In this document: one piece after another, positions 54,101-64,000 of the stretch
How the letters are laid out: each line of letters begins with the position of its first letter
How positions within the stretch are numbered: position 1 is the stretch's first letter
Assembly (NCBI RefSeq): GCF_027596085.1
Contig: NC_072457.1
Location: 28,594,287-28,658,286, forward strand
Direction: 5' to 3'
Source: Anoplopoma fimbria
Taxonomy: Eukaryota; Chordata; Actinopteri; Perciformes; Anoplopomatidae
Length of the DNA stretch: 64,000 bases
The notes under the pieces: generated by a model
What the model saw: the letters and a program-made list of their open reading frames with translations, nothing else
Database searches by the model: none
What the model was told of the DNA's origin: nothing
Made by a program: the position numbers and the translations under genes

Positions 54101-57100
54101 ATAATTTAGTTATATTTTGATATGAGGAAGCAGAAAAAGCACAGGTGAAACTAAAAGCATCAACAATGGCTCAGTTCTGACAGCTTGATTTTCACTTCAC
54201 ACTTTTCCCCCAGTCACATGTGCGAGACTCAGTGCCCAGTTTTGGAACCACAGACCTGATTTAAGATGCAGTTAAACTGTAGTCTATGTTAATGGTTTAA
54301 ATTATGTTCCAGAGGCAAATCAAGAGCTTACACATTTAAAGATGCTGAATATTGGCACAACATATCAGTGCCTATAAGAACTATTAAAGCTTGTAAATCT
54401 TTGACACTTAAAATAAAAGGTCCTTAATGTCAAAGTGAAAGAAAATTGATCTTGAGTCTAAATATAGCACTAACTTTTAAACGTCGTAGTTTTTCTTCCC
54501 CTGCTCTATGTAGTCAGTGACTGAGTGTTTTTAGGCGGTTGTACCTGTTCTGGAGAGAGGGAGGTTGGGCCGTCACTGGACAGGACTGGAGGTGACGTAC
54601 TCTGAGTGGGAACACTGGGAGGTGCTTGTGGTTGTGACTGATGTGTGGGAGCAGCGACAGGGTTCGTTTCAGGAGCTTCGTTTTCTGGGATACTCTGCAA
54701 GATGGAAGAAGAACGTGCAATGTAGAGACATATATCTGTAGATGCATTTCTTTCAGTGTGTTATTTTCACTTTGCAGATAGTCTCACCCTGTTGGGAGTG
54801 TGGATGGGGGACAGAGCATCCAGGTCCGTCATGGGGAACTCCAGACCGCGTCTCTTCAGGTCGTCATACACGCTCACAACCCCCGCTAGGGCGGGAGAGC
54901 TACGAAACGCATCGGCCCACGACTGGGGATGATATGACGGAAAATAATCTTGAGAACAACGGACTCCTAAATCAGTATTCAATAACGCAGTCTACTGGCC
55001 AAATGTAAAAAGAACAAAATAAACAGAAAAGGATTGCTCCTTCAGCATATATATCTAATGTTATCAGTCCTGCTAGTCTGTGATTACACACAGCTGGCTT
55101 TGACCATGTAGCACAGAAATGTGTGAAGTTATTTCAATCACAAAGAACACTAAAGATAACATTATAGTACATGTGTGCAGCCATAATAGAGTTCAACTTA
55201 TGCAAACCTTTAAAGCTGTGTGACACAGAACTGAAATATGTCATAATACAACGGGTATTATTTGCTGGATTTATTTGTATTTTATGTTCGTATATTAAAT
55301 ATATTTGGGTTTAGAACTGCTGGTCAGGCAAAACAACATTAGTTTGAAAAAAAATGGGATGGAGATTTATTCATTTATTTATATTTTAAACACGATTAAT
55401 CAATTATATAACACAACAAGCAGCAGATTAATCGCTAAAGGAAATAATAATTAATTGCAGCCAAGGTGCAGACAGTTTCTATCATATTGCCCTCTGCAGG
55501 AGCATCAACGTACCTGTATGAGGCTGAGCACCCGGTCATGGAGAGCAGTGGGGGGGTTATATTTGGGCAGAATGGATTGCACCAAAACTCCTTCAATAAA
55601 CTCCTGGGACGCCACAAGAAGGTGGAAGCGATGGCCACAGTTCTTCACACAGGCCTCAAGAACCTGTGTGAAATGTAATTAAACCTATGTGAGTCCCAAT
55701 AAAGCGTGTTATCTCATTGTCTCAATGCGAACACTAAGACTTCAATGTTGATTTAACCAGAAACTTTACAACTACGCCACCAGCCAGTCAGGACCAGGGT
55801 CATTCTGCCATCAAATTACACTCACACTGACTGAAAGACTAAATTCGTTTCACACAATCAACAGATGGTTACTCACAGTGAGGGCCAACATGATCTCTCT
55901 GAAATTCTTGGTTCCTATGATTCTCTTCTTAATAGCTTTGACTGCATCTCTGGGCCTGAGAAAAAGAAAAAACAGATATTTATAAAATGAGAAAATAAGC
56001 AAAGAAAGGTAGTTTTGGTTTGTGGCTCATCGCTATGAGAAAGATCTCATAATTCACACATTTTTAGGGTTACAGTGATATTCTTTTTTTAGCATTACAA
56101 TAACCACACTGCAGAGCGAACTTTGAGTATGTCATTCAGTCACAACCAGACTTCCATACAAAATAAAAAAAAGAAACAACTAAATCATGTAGGGCGTGAC
56201 ACTCAAATGTAACGTAAAAATGAAATGCGTAGGGCTACATAAAGTACAGTGTATTAGTCAGGCACTGTTACACATGGGGACAGTTAGAGGCTTCTGGTGA
56301 AACCATGTTACTTGCGTACCCTTCGTCCGTCTCGTTGATGATGTCACAGATCTCCATATTGAGCCCCCAGTCCTCCGACTGCAGAGAGCCGCTGGTCGCT
56401 CGCTCTGTCAACGGAGAGGGAATCACATGAAGTTACAGTTATACAGGAACACTGTGTGGTAATAGGGAAATGATGCAATAACAAGGAGGCTTTCCTATGA
56501 TTTCATGATATCTGCAAGATAATAAGAAGTCACACAGGCCATTTTTTAGCTGGTCTTTTCCAGATTTATTACAGAAATCATTCTGTGACGAATGTGTCCG
56601 TGGGATAAAAATGCTGTGCATGATTCACATTAATAAAACACCACATGGAAACACCACATGGATATGTTATCCAAAAAACGTTGGCCGTTTTATTTGTATC
56701 TGTGGTTCTTAAGGGGAAATTCTACACTGCATTTACAGTAGTGATACTTGAGGTTACACACCAGGAAATGTGTTTTTAAATTATTTCTATTGAAAATGAA
56801 ATGTTTCAAAAGCAACAATGGACGTTTAAGGGGGAAAGTTTGAATAAAATGAAATCTGAATATGAAATATGAGGCGGTTTAGGTGCTAAATGAATCACTT
56901 TGTTCATCAGATAGTCACTAACTGTGTCTGCTCTGCCGTTTGGTGCTGAGCGCGTAGCATACAGTCGGTTTTTAGAGCTCTTTTGCAGAAAAACAGCTGC
57001 CTGATGCGTCTGAAAACATGTTGAAAGCAGTGATTGTGAACAGGAATGGTAAAAAAAAAAAGTTGTCTGCCAGATCACCGAAACAATGAGCTGAAAGATT

Positions 57101-59027
57101 GCAAAACACTGCGTAGAGCTGAGGGGAGCTGCAGAGTCTGGTGGGTTTCTCACTACAAGAGACAACTTTCATATTACACAGAGTCAGCTGATTCATTATT
57201 CATAAACTTAAGACACTTCCTTTACACTGGGGGTCTGTGTCCTGTTTGCTGTCTCCTTTGTCTTTCAGGGAGGTGATCGTCAGCTGATGAACCACACCTG
57301 AACCTGGTGTGGTTCTAGCTTTAAAGCATCTCCACGTGAACATCGACGGCCTCTTCTTTCGGGCTCTTCCTTGCTATTAGACATTTTCACAGATCCATAC
57401 ATGCTGACATTACTGACTCCATGTTTATTTAGTTTAGTTATTCCTTTAACTGCAGCCTTTGAGCTTGGTTGTAACAATAAGCTTAAAAGGTGAGACATGC
57501 ACTAGTCATTTTTGAGATTTTGGGCTATTTTGCTTCTTTAACATGTCTTCTGTCTAGTGGAAAGAAAACCTCCAAGTTTTTCATTTTACTACTTTGGCTA
57601 TTTGCGTCTCTCGATTTCTCCTATAAATTCAACAAAAGTTACCATTAAATGAAGCTTAATTTGAATACTAAAACATAACAATTCAGAAATTTTCTTATAC
57701 AAAAAGTAATTGTCTTAATGTAAGTAAACTGGGGATGTTTCATGGTTATATCTATTAGTTAAATGTGTCCTCTTGAAGCAGCCTGATGAAATCATCTTGA
57801 TCCTCTCAGACACTTCTCACAGGCTGAGTGGTGCTTTAGACTTGTAAACCATCATCTGCATGTGTCAAGGATCAAGAGCCTCTTTAACAAAGCAAATCTG
57901 CTTTTTGAGGACTGTGATGACGTGGTTGGATCAATGATTCTGATTGGTTGGTTGGTTGGTTGGTTGATGCCTTTATCCAACAAGGCCCCCGTCCACTTTA
58001 AAACCAGCAAGAGCAGCACAGACAAACATCAAATAGTGAAATCTCTCATGTGAAGCGAGTGGTATCCTCCAGATAATATTGTTTTTATAGGAACTTGTTA
58101 TTTATAGTTTTAAACTGATTGAGAACATTGTTTTTTCATCTTAAACATGTATTTCCCTCCTAACTATTTAGCAATCGAAGCCAGCTTTCTCTGCACTCCA
58201 CCCCTCACAGGCTCCTCTTAAGTCCCTAAATCTCCTTCATTCCTCTCAACCCTCACTGCTTTTCCTCAATCCCACTTTACTCCCTTCCCCTCCTTGCATC
58301 CACTCCCCCTCCACCCTCCTCCCTCCTCCACCCTCCACTTCATGTGACTGTCAGCTGCTTTCTGCTTTCCCTGGCCTCAGACTAGCTGCAGCCTCTCCGA
58401 CATGAATGTGTGAGAAAGTAAGAGGGTGAGGTAAGAGAGGAAGGAAGCCTATTAGATGGTGTGTGTCACTCTCCCACATCTCATGACTACACATCTGTCT
58501 TATGAGTCTACTGTGGATGTGTTTGCTTCACAGGACAGAAGCGACCTGTTGCCACTGTGAGAAACATTGCTTCTTGTTTAAGTCCTTTAAGGTGACATGT
58601 GCTTGTTAGAGAGAGTCAGTGAGCATAAAGGTTTCAAACTGTATTTTGACAAAAACACATCAGTGATCGAGGAAGTGAAAGGAAACACAACGAGCCTCTT
58701 TAATGGGTCGAATGAGCTGTCACTTAACTCTCAAAAACCAATCAAACGACAGATTTCTGGGCTCGAGTCCCGCCTCTGTCGCGTCATTGGCTGAAAAAGT
58801 CTCCTTTTTTTTTATGTTTCTGTCAAATTTGGAGTTTCAAACATTTTAGATGAAGACATTTTAAATCAAAAGTGTGCTTCTATTCGACAGGCTTCATCCC
58901 CGTGAGTGTGGCTGTAAAATGCTTACACATATTCTCGATTATGTGTATTAAATGATCATTAAATGAACAACTCACCGATCCTCTGGCCGACGGGCGTTGA
59001 GAAGGGGTTTCCTATGAGGAACTCCAT
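51128..59027 (-). CDS. tom1: TOM1-family endosomal sorting adaptor (VHS-GAT)
   Basis: Fifteen coding exons: 58976-59027, 56320-56404, 55877-55955, 55514-55663, 54788-54922, 54545-54694, 53870-53986, 53324-53457, 53182-53224, 52968-53091, 52455-52521, 51744-51819, 51549-51608, 51389-51428 and 51128-51270; 1455 nt, 484 aa. TOM1 proteins bind ubiquitinated cargo, Tollip and clathrin on endosomes. [17 protein letters not shown] opens the VHS domain (to about 152: [54 protein letters not shown]). GAT spans about 218-312 ([37 protein letters not shown]). LINLCQPAV resembles the clathrin-box LIDLGPG of TOM1L2, weakened. [17 protein letters not shown], the GLAGALDTR segment, [14 protein letters not shown] and the C-terminal LFSL are family signatures. 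Features of both TOM1 and TOM1L2 occur, so the exact paralogue is uncertain. Intron 1 (2.6 kb) holds a pyrimidine-rich tract. Confidence 0.93.
57941..57966. repeat. (TTGG)n microsatellite in tom1-like intron 1
   Basis: About six tandem TTGG units. Confidence 0.9.
58165..58380. other. Polypyrimidine-rich tract in tom1-like intron 1
   Basis: About 200 bp with a strong C/T bias on the plus strand (CCCTCCACCCTCCTCCCTCC and similar), hence purine-rich in the pre-mRNA. Such tracts can form triplexes or bind splicing factors; no function claimed. Confidence 0.7.
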
Positions 59028-59149
59028 CTTCTCCCCGAGAGAAAACATCCTCCAAACACCACCAGCTCCCTGTGCCTGCAGAGGAGGAATGTTGCAGCTA
59101 CTGAGCTCAGAGCTGCTGAGTTTCCGTTTGCTTATAGTGTCACTGAGTG

Positions 59150-59159
59150 GTCACGTGAA
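59150..59159. promoter_or_regulatory. CLEAR-like E-box (GTCACGTGAA) upstream of tom1-like gene
   Basis: GTCACGTGAA matches nine of ten bases of the TFEB/TFE3 CLEAR element GTCACGTGAC in both orientations, about 123 bp upstream of the ATG. TOM1 proteins act in endosome-lysosome traffic, so control by TFEB would make sense; this is inference from one motif. Confidence 0.35.
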
Positions 59160-59194
59160 AACTCCCACAGAGCCAGGAAACAGACATCAACACA

Positions 59195-59218
59195 GATGAT
59201 GATGATGATGATGATGAA
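59195..59218. repeat. (GAT)n microsatellite
   Basis: Eight tandem GAT/ATG units just upstream of the tom1-like promoter. Confidence 0.9.
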
Positions 59219-59379
59219 CCTATTTTATATATTTCTGTGTGCATAAAAGTAGTAATAGTAATACCACAGCTCTGGTAAAAGTGAAAGTACACCTTTCAGA
59301 GTAAAAGTAGTATTACCAGCAAAATATAGCCTTCACAAATATTAAAAGTCAAAGTTATCAGTTTGTAGACAGACTTTGA

Positions 59380-60135
59380 ATGCAGAATTATTATATTCCT
59401 TTATTGATCCCCATGTTCAAGTGTTGCAGCAGCTCAACTACACAGACAATAAATACACATACTATACAACTACACAGACAATAAATACACATACTATACA
59501 ACTACACAGACAATAAATACACATACTATACAACTACACAGACAATAAATACACATACTATACAACTACACAGACAATAAATACACATACTATACAACTA
59601 CACAGACAGATACTATACAACTACACAGACAATAAATACACATACTATACAACTACACAGACAATAAATACACATACTATACAACTACACAGACAATAAA
59701 TACACATACTATACAACTACACAGACAATAAATACACATACTATACAACTACACAGACAATAAATACACATACTATACAACTACACAGACATACTATACA
59801 ACTACACAGACAATAAATACACATACTATACAACTACACAGACAATAAATACACATACTATACAACTACACAGACATACTATACAATACACAGACAATAA
59901 ATACATACTATACAACTACACAGACAATAAATACACATACTATACAACTACACAGACAATAAATACACATACTATACAACTACACAGACAATAAATACAC
60001 ATACTATACAACTACACAGACAATAAATACACATACTATACAACTACACAGACAATAAATACACATACTATACAACTACACAGACACAGACAATAAATAC
60101 ACATACTATACAACAAAATAAAGATAGAAATAAAG
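59380..60135 (-). repeat. VNTR inside a non-LTR retroposon tail, copy B
   Basis: Reverse-complement relative of 40080-41365. It opens with the inverted AATAAAG tail and TTCAAGTGTTGCAGCAGCTC, then about 20-21 units of the 32-bp repeat (TATACAACTACACAGACAAT plus AAATACACATAC), with several shortened units. It ends AACAAAATAAAGATAGA, matching the other copy's outer flank. Copy B is shorter than copy A by about 16 units. Confidence 0.9.
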
Positions 60136-60160
60136 ATAGAATGTTATATTTATATATATG

Positions 60161-60391
60161 TACAGTACCAGTCAAAAGTTCGGACACACCTTCTCATTCA
60201 ATGGTTTCTCTTTATTTTTATTTTTTTCTACATTGTAGATTAATATTGAAGACATCCAAACTATGAAGGAACACATATGGAATTATGTGGTAAACAAACA
60301 AATGCTCAACAAACCAGAATATGTTTTATATTTTAGATTCTTCAAAGTAGTTGAATGAGAAGGTGTGTCCAGACTTTTGACTGGTACTGTA
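60161..60391. mobile_element. Tc1/mariner-like MITE, copy 3
   Basis: Complete copy, TACAGTACCAGTCAAAAGTT to ACTTTTGACTGGTACTGTA, flanked by TA. Core nearly identical to 47364-47602. It sits immediately after the VNTR retroposon. Confidence 0.88.
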
Positions 60392-60394
60392 TAT

Positions 60395-60575
60395 GCCTGG
60401 GGCGGCAAGGTTGGTGGTCAACATGCCGAGGTGTCCTTGAGCGAGACACCTAACCCCAGGTTGCTCACCGGGCGCTTCTTAGCAGCCCACTGCTCCTCCA
60501 GGATGGGTTAAAATGCAGAGAATTGTAAATTTCCCCACTGTGGGACTAATAAAGGATTGATTATTATTATTATTA
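60395..60575 (+). mobile_element. Retroposon 3' tail (SINE or L2-like)
   Basis: Contains CCTTGAGCGAGACACCTAAC, TTGCTCACCGGGCGCTTCTT and AGCCCACTGCTCCT, then AATTTCCCCACTGTGGGACT, AATAAAGGATTG and (ATT)n. This is a common 3' end of fish SINE/LINE elements. It shares the AATTTCCCC...AATAAAGG ending with the VNTR retroposon. Confidence 0.6.
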
Positions 60576-60959
60576 TAAGTGGCAGTGGTGGAGCTCAAGA
60601 CGTTTAAGGTCTTTTAATCAAACAAAAGTAGCAAAACACTATATTAAAAGTTGAAGTCCTGCTTTCAAAATGTGTGGTGTAGCCTCCCTGTACCGAAACA
60701 GTATATGGCTGTACTACTGTTGGGTAGTTTAATCTCAAACAATGGGGATTTTATGAAATTATCAGGAATTTTATAATATAAAGTCTTGATCCCAAACTGT
60801 TGGATAAATGTAGTGGAGTAAAAAGAACAATATGTCCCTCTTAAAGTAGCTGCAAAAAGAATCATATAATGAAAATGCCAAATTAAAGTACCTCAAATTG
60901 TACTAAAGTACAGTACTTGAGTAAATTTACTTAGTTACATTCCACCTCTGCAACTACTC

Positions 60960-63750
60960 ATACTGTTTGAAATCCAATTCTCATTATGAATGCACTAAGT
61001 TTTTAATGAAACAATACTTAGAACTTGTCCAGCTGTGTAAAATAATAAATTAAAATTAGTTTTTAATGAAACAATTATTAACTACCAACTGTCTTCTGTT
61101 TCTGTCTTCCCCATCTTAAACTGTACAGGATTTAGAGGAACATGTAATGTAGAAACATAGCCGTGTGATTGATATACAGCCACGCCTAACAGCTCACATG
61201 TCCTTACAGGTACCTTGCTGACAAAGAAACCAGTTGTGAAAATGTGTTAATAAAACACAGATCTGCTCTCTCAGCTGTAACATCCTATGTTTCAAGGAAA
61301 CATCCAAAATGTCACAACTAACACGCAATTTCAGCTGAAACAATATGAATAATATTTTTCATGAATATGTCATCCTTTCCACCTTTCCCATACTCTTCCC
61401 CTGCAGTAGAAGAGGTTTAATAATATGTTTAGTTTGTTCCAGCATACAGTGCTATCGTTGTCTGTTGAGCTGTTAAAATAGCAATTTAAATAAACCTTGA
61501 TATGTTCATTTATTCAAAAGTTAACTGAGATTTCAGCATAGGTTTCATTGTAACCAATGTTACCCTCTTGCCTGCTACAGTGTGTACAAAGTCTTACTTA
61601 CTACAACTAAGTTTTTCTCACAATCTTATTAATTCTAAATAGTTTACCCCGCTGCTATACAGCTGACATCAGATAATAAGATTATTATTGTGTAAACAAC
61701 ATACATATTCAGGAATACTTTTGGTAACAAGAAGTACAATTCACACGTCATCTTCACTCCGCCTGTTTTGTGCAGTGAGAGGCCTAGTGGGAGATAAGAC
61801 GGATGAGAGAATACATGCAGGAGTAGAGGTTGATATGAATGAAATGCACTGGAGCAGTAGATGCGTTTTACTATGTTTAGTTTGTTAATAATCCACCAAC
61901 TAAATCTAAGAGCAAAGGTTATTTGTAGGCTTGAAATTCTGGCACACTTTTATGTCAGCAGCACCATCTAGTGTCGTAAATGAAGCCTGCAGGAAAACTA
62001 CTAGAAACATTTAGACCTCTGGCATCAAGAGATCAGTTGCCCACTGAGAAAAGCAGCCGCATGTTAAAAACTACTGACTTATGGTTAAGGACTCTTATTG
62101 TTTGTTTCTTATCTACCATATATATTTTGCTCTGATGAACTCAAGGAACAGTTTGGGTTGTTTAGGTTTGTGTATTTTTTGTCAAGAAAAAACAGTTTTC
62201 AGTAGCATTACTTAAGGTCAAAATCAGAGGTAAAAAAAAAGAAGTCAAATGCTTAATATGAGGTCAGTTTGGTCAGTTTTGCCATTCAATTTCATGGCAA
62301 AAATGTTTTATGCTTTATCTGAGACAGTAAAGAAAGTACAGTAAATATCCAAGAGCCAATCTACTAATTGATTAATTCTCAGCTCTACTTATTTATACTG
62401 TTAAGTAGTACTTTAATCTGTAAAATATCAATAATATTGAATCCTATTTTCTATGGGGGGTTTGCAAAAAAAGTCATGCATGTGTACGTGGAGTACAAAA
62501 CTATGTTCAATGGTTCCACCAGACTGACAAGTGAAAGGACAGAAAGACACAAAGATCCCTCTGAGCAACAGTTGAAAAAGAAGAAATCACCAGTCGTTGG
62601 TAAAAGAAAGTGGAAGCTTAGCATCAACACGTGTGCAGATTTCAAAAGGAACAGGTTCCTGTTATATTGTCAAGTGTACAACAATGCAGCCTTAAACAAG
62701 CTGTATTATTAACAGATGCGTTTATTTAGCAAAGCTATTCTTAAAACATCACAATATAAATATAAGGATAGTGTGGTGTAATCACTATTGGATTATCAGC
62801 TGAATTTACAATGACAAAAGAAACACAGTTTAAACCTCTTTAATCAAACCTTTGAGTAGATGCAGAATGCACAAAGAAAAATGTCTACCCAAAATATCTA
62901 TAGCCTAAATGGACCATTGTGGTTAGTTAATGATGGAGGGTCACTTATGCTTTTCTGGACTGGAAACAATTTCAAAGTCCAAGGTATTTGGGGGAGGGGG
63001 GGTTACAACAGTATTTCTCCCCTGTTATGTAACACTAAGGGGAAATCGACTAAACGTTAGTTTTATAATTTAATTCTTTTTTGGGGGCAAAAACCATTTC
63101 AAATCTAAATAATAAATTTGGGGTCTGTTTTACTCTTTTTTTCTCTGTGAAAATAGTCTTTATTAAAGGAGAGAAGAGAAAACTGTCATACAGCATGTTA
63201 TTGCCTGTATTTGTGCATTATCACAGCTGGGTGGCAGCATTGAATCTGAATCGACCAGTAGTTTGCTTTTCTGTTGTTCCAAGCTGGACAGCATTACTAA
63301 AGTGGTGAAATAAGAATCAGGTTTAAATACTGTCGGTTTATATACTTTGAGAGTTCCCACTAATGTAACTCTGACTGAGGGCTATTGTGAATGTAATAGC
63401 ACCCACTTGTTAAAAGATTAAAGTAAGAATAAATCGAGTTTCAGTACTGCATCAGATTTTACCCTGGCAATAATAGCCTCAATGACTCTCAGTTAATTGG
63501 CTGACCTACTTGCCCATCCCATGTAATAATCACTATTATGTCAATGGGCTCTTTGGTTGTATCCGTCACATAACCAGCATCATGTTCTTCAGGGAACTGA
63601 TGATGGTTATAATGTCGTGGTAGGAGAGTTAACAACTAAAATGATTGATTTCATTTTAGAGCACACACACCTGTTCAGAAAAGTTATTTGTGGTTGTTTT
63701 TTTTCAGATTTAGTTTCATTCTTCCTGCTTTCATTTTTTTTTTATTAAAA
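60960..63750. other. Gene-free spacer upstream of tom1-like gene
   Basis: AT-rich with no recognised gene. A 114-codon frame at 62368-62712 (+) with a KKKK-rich segment resembles no family and was not called. Confidence 0.4.
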
Positions 63751-63754
63751 GGCT

Positions 63755-63855
63755 CAGTTGAATTCTCGATTCTGATTGGTCAATTACGGCATTCTACCTT
63801 CTGTTGCTATGGATAACAGACCGTTGCTATGGGCGCAGTTCTTACATAAGTACAT
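63755..63855. repeat. Probable interspersed repeat end
   Basis: GAATTCTCGATTCTGATTGG, TCAATTACGGCATTCTACC and GTTGCTATGGATAACAGACC recall a known fish DNA repeat, recognised from memory; class unknown. It may continue beyond the window. Confidence 0.35.
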
Positions 63856-64000
63856 AGTGAGAGGACTATCTTTTAGCAATAAAAATGATTTTCAAATCAA
63901 TATTTTGTGACAAATGATTGATCTATTTAGAGAGTAGATACATAATGTGCAGCGACCGGATCATTCTTGCAAAATGAACCCATTCAGGGCATTTCAAAAC

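Larger units (their letters stand above)
59240..60950. mobile_element. AGTA-rich DNA element interrupted by three nested repeats
   Basis: The left part (59240-59380) has AGTAATAGTAATACCACAGC and AAAGTAGTATTACCAGCAAA. The right part (60575-60950) resumes with AGTGGCAGTGGTGGAGC, GAAGTCCTGCTTTCAAAATG and ends GTACTTGAGTAAATTTACTT followed by AGTTACATTCCACCTCTG. Between them lie a VNTR retroposon, a MITE and a retroposon tail. The ends belong to the same family as 23492 and 36365. Confidence 0.5.

Noticed and set aside
62368..62712. Plus-strand 114-codon lysine-rich ORF
   Set aside because: No recognisable domain or splice context in spacer DNA.

Overview
The window is vertebrate nuclear DNA, most likely from a percomorph (spiny-rayed) teleost. 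Genes are split by GT-AG introns, intergenic DNA is AT-rich and full of long (CA/GT)n microsatellites, and there are several fish-type interspersed repeats. These include a Tc1/mariner-like MITE with CAGTACCAGTC termini, retroposon tails ending in AATAAAG, and repeats carrying the CATTTAGCAGACGCTTTTAT signature. No bacterial, phage, plasmid or CRISPR feature was seen.

Layout. (1) 254-336 (+): last coding exon of a typical 2-Cys peroxiredoxin, probably prdx2. (2) 2297-3289 (-): intronless junb with a readable promoter up to about 4.0 kb (TATA, CCAAT, CRE-like and CArG/SRE sites). (3) 4.0-30.6 kb: a gene-poor stretch with microsatellites, repeat debris, several non-repetitive blocks that could be conserved non-coding elements, and two orphan exon-like segments (10333-10505 on -, 26820-26995 on +). 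(4) 30671-31742 (+): three exons with good splice sites; the last two encode the C-terminal tail of a HOOK protein (HOOK2 by position), but no exons for the rest of HOOK2 were found upstream. (5) 32700-39357 (-): complete nine-exon best2 (630 aa). (6) 43147-47175 (-): complete seven-exon get3/asna1 (341 aa). (7) 49177-50079 (-): single-exon, divergent noggin-family secreted protein (300 aa). (8) 51128-59027 (-): complete 15-exon TOM1-family gene (484 aa). (9) 59.2-64 kb: nested repeats and otherwise featureless DNA.

The order peroxiredoxin-JUNB-HOOK2-BEST2-GET3, including relative strands, matches human 19p13.13 as I recall it, which supports the identifications. The noggin-like and TOM1-like genes are not part of that human block. 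Splice models for best2, get3 and the TOM1-like gene were joined by hand from canonical junctions; each gives an uninterrupted frame with total length divisible by three.

The genes share no operon-like logic. Themes present are redox defence (prdx2), AP-1 immediate-early transcription (junb), dynein adaptor (hook2 tail), chloride channel (best2), tail-anchored protein insertion (get3), secreted morphogen antagonist (noggin-like) and endosomal sorting (tom1-like). The most notable items are the isolated HOOK2 tail, the divergent noggin, and two inverted copies of a VNTR-bearing retroposon about 18 kb apart that flank get3, the noggin-like gene and tom1.
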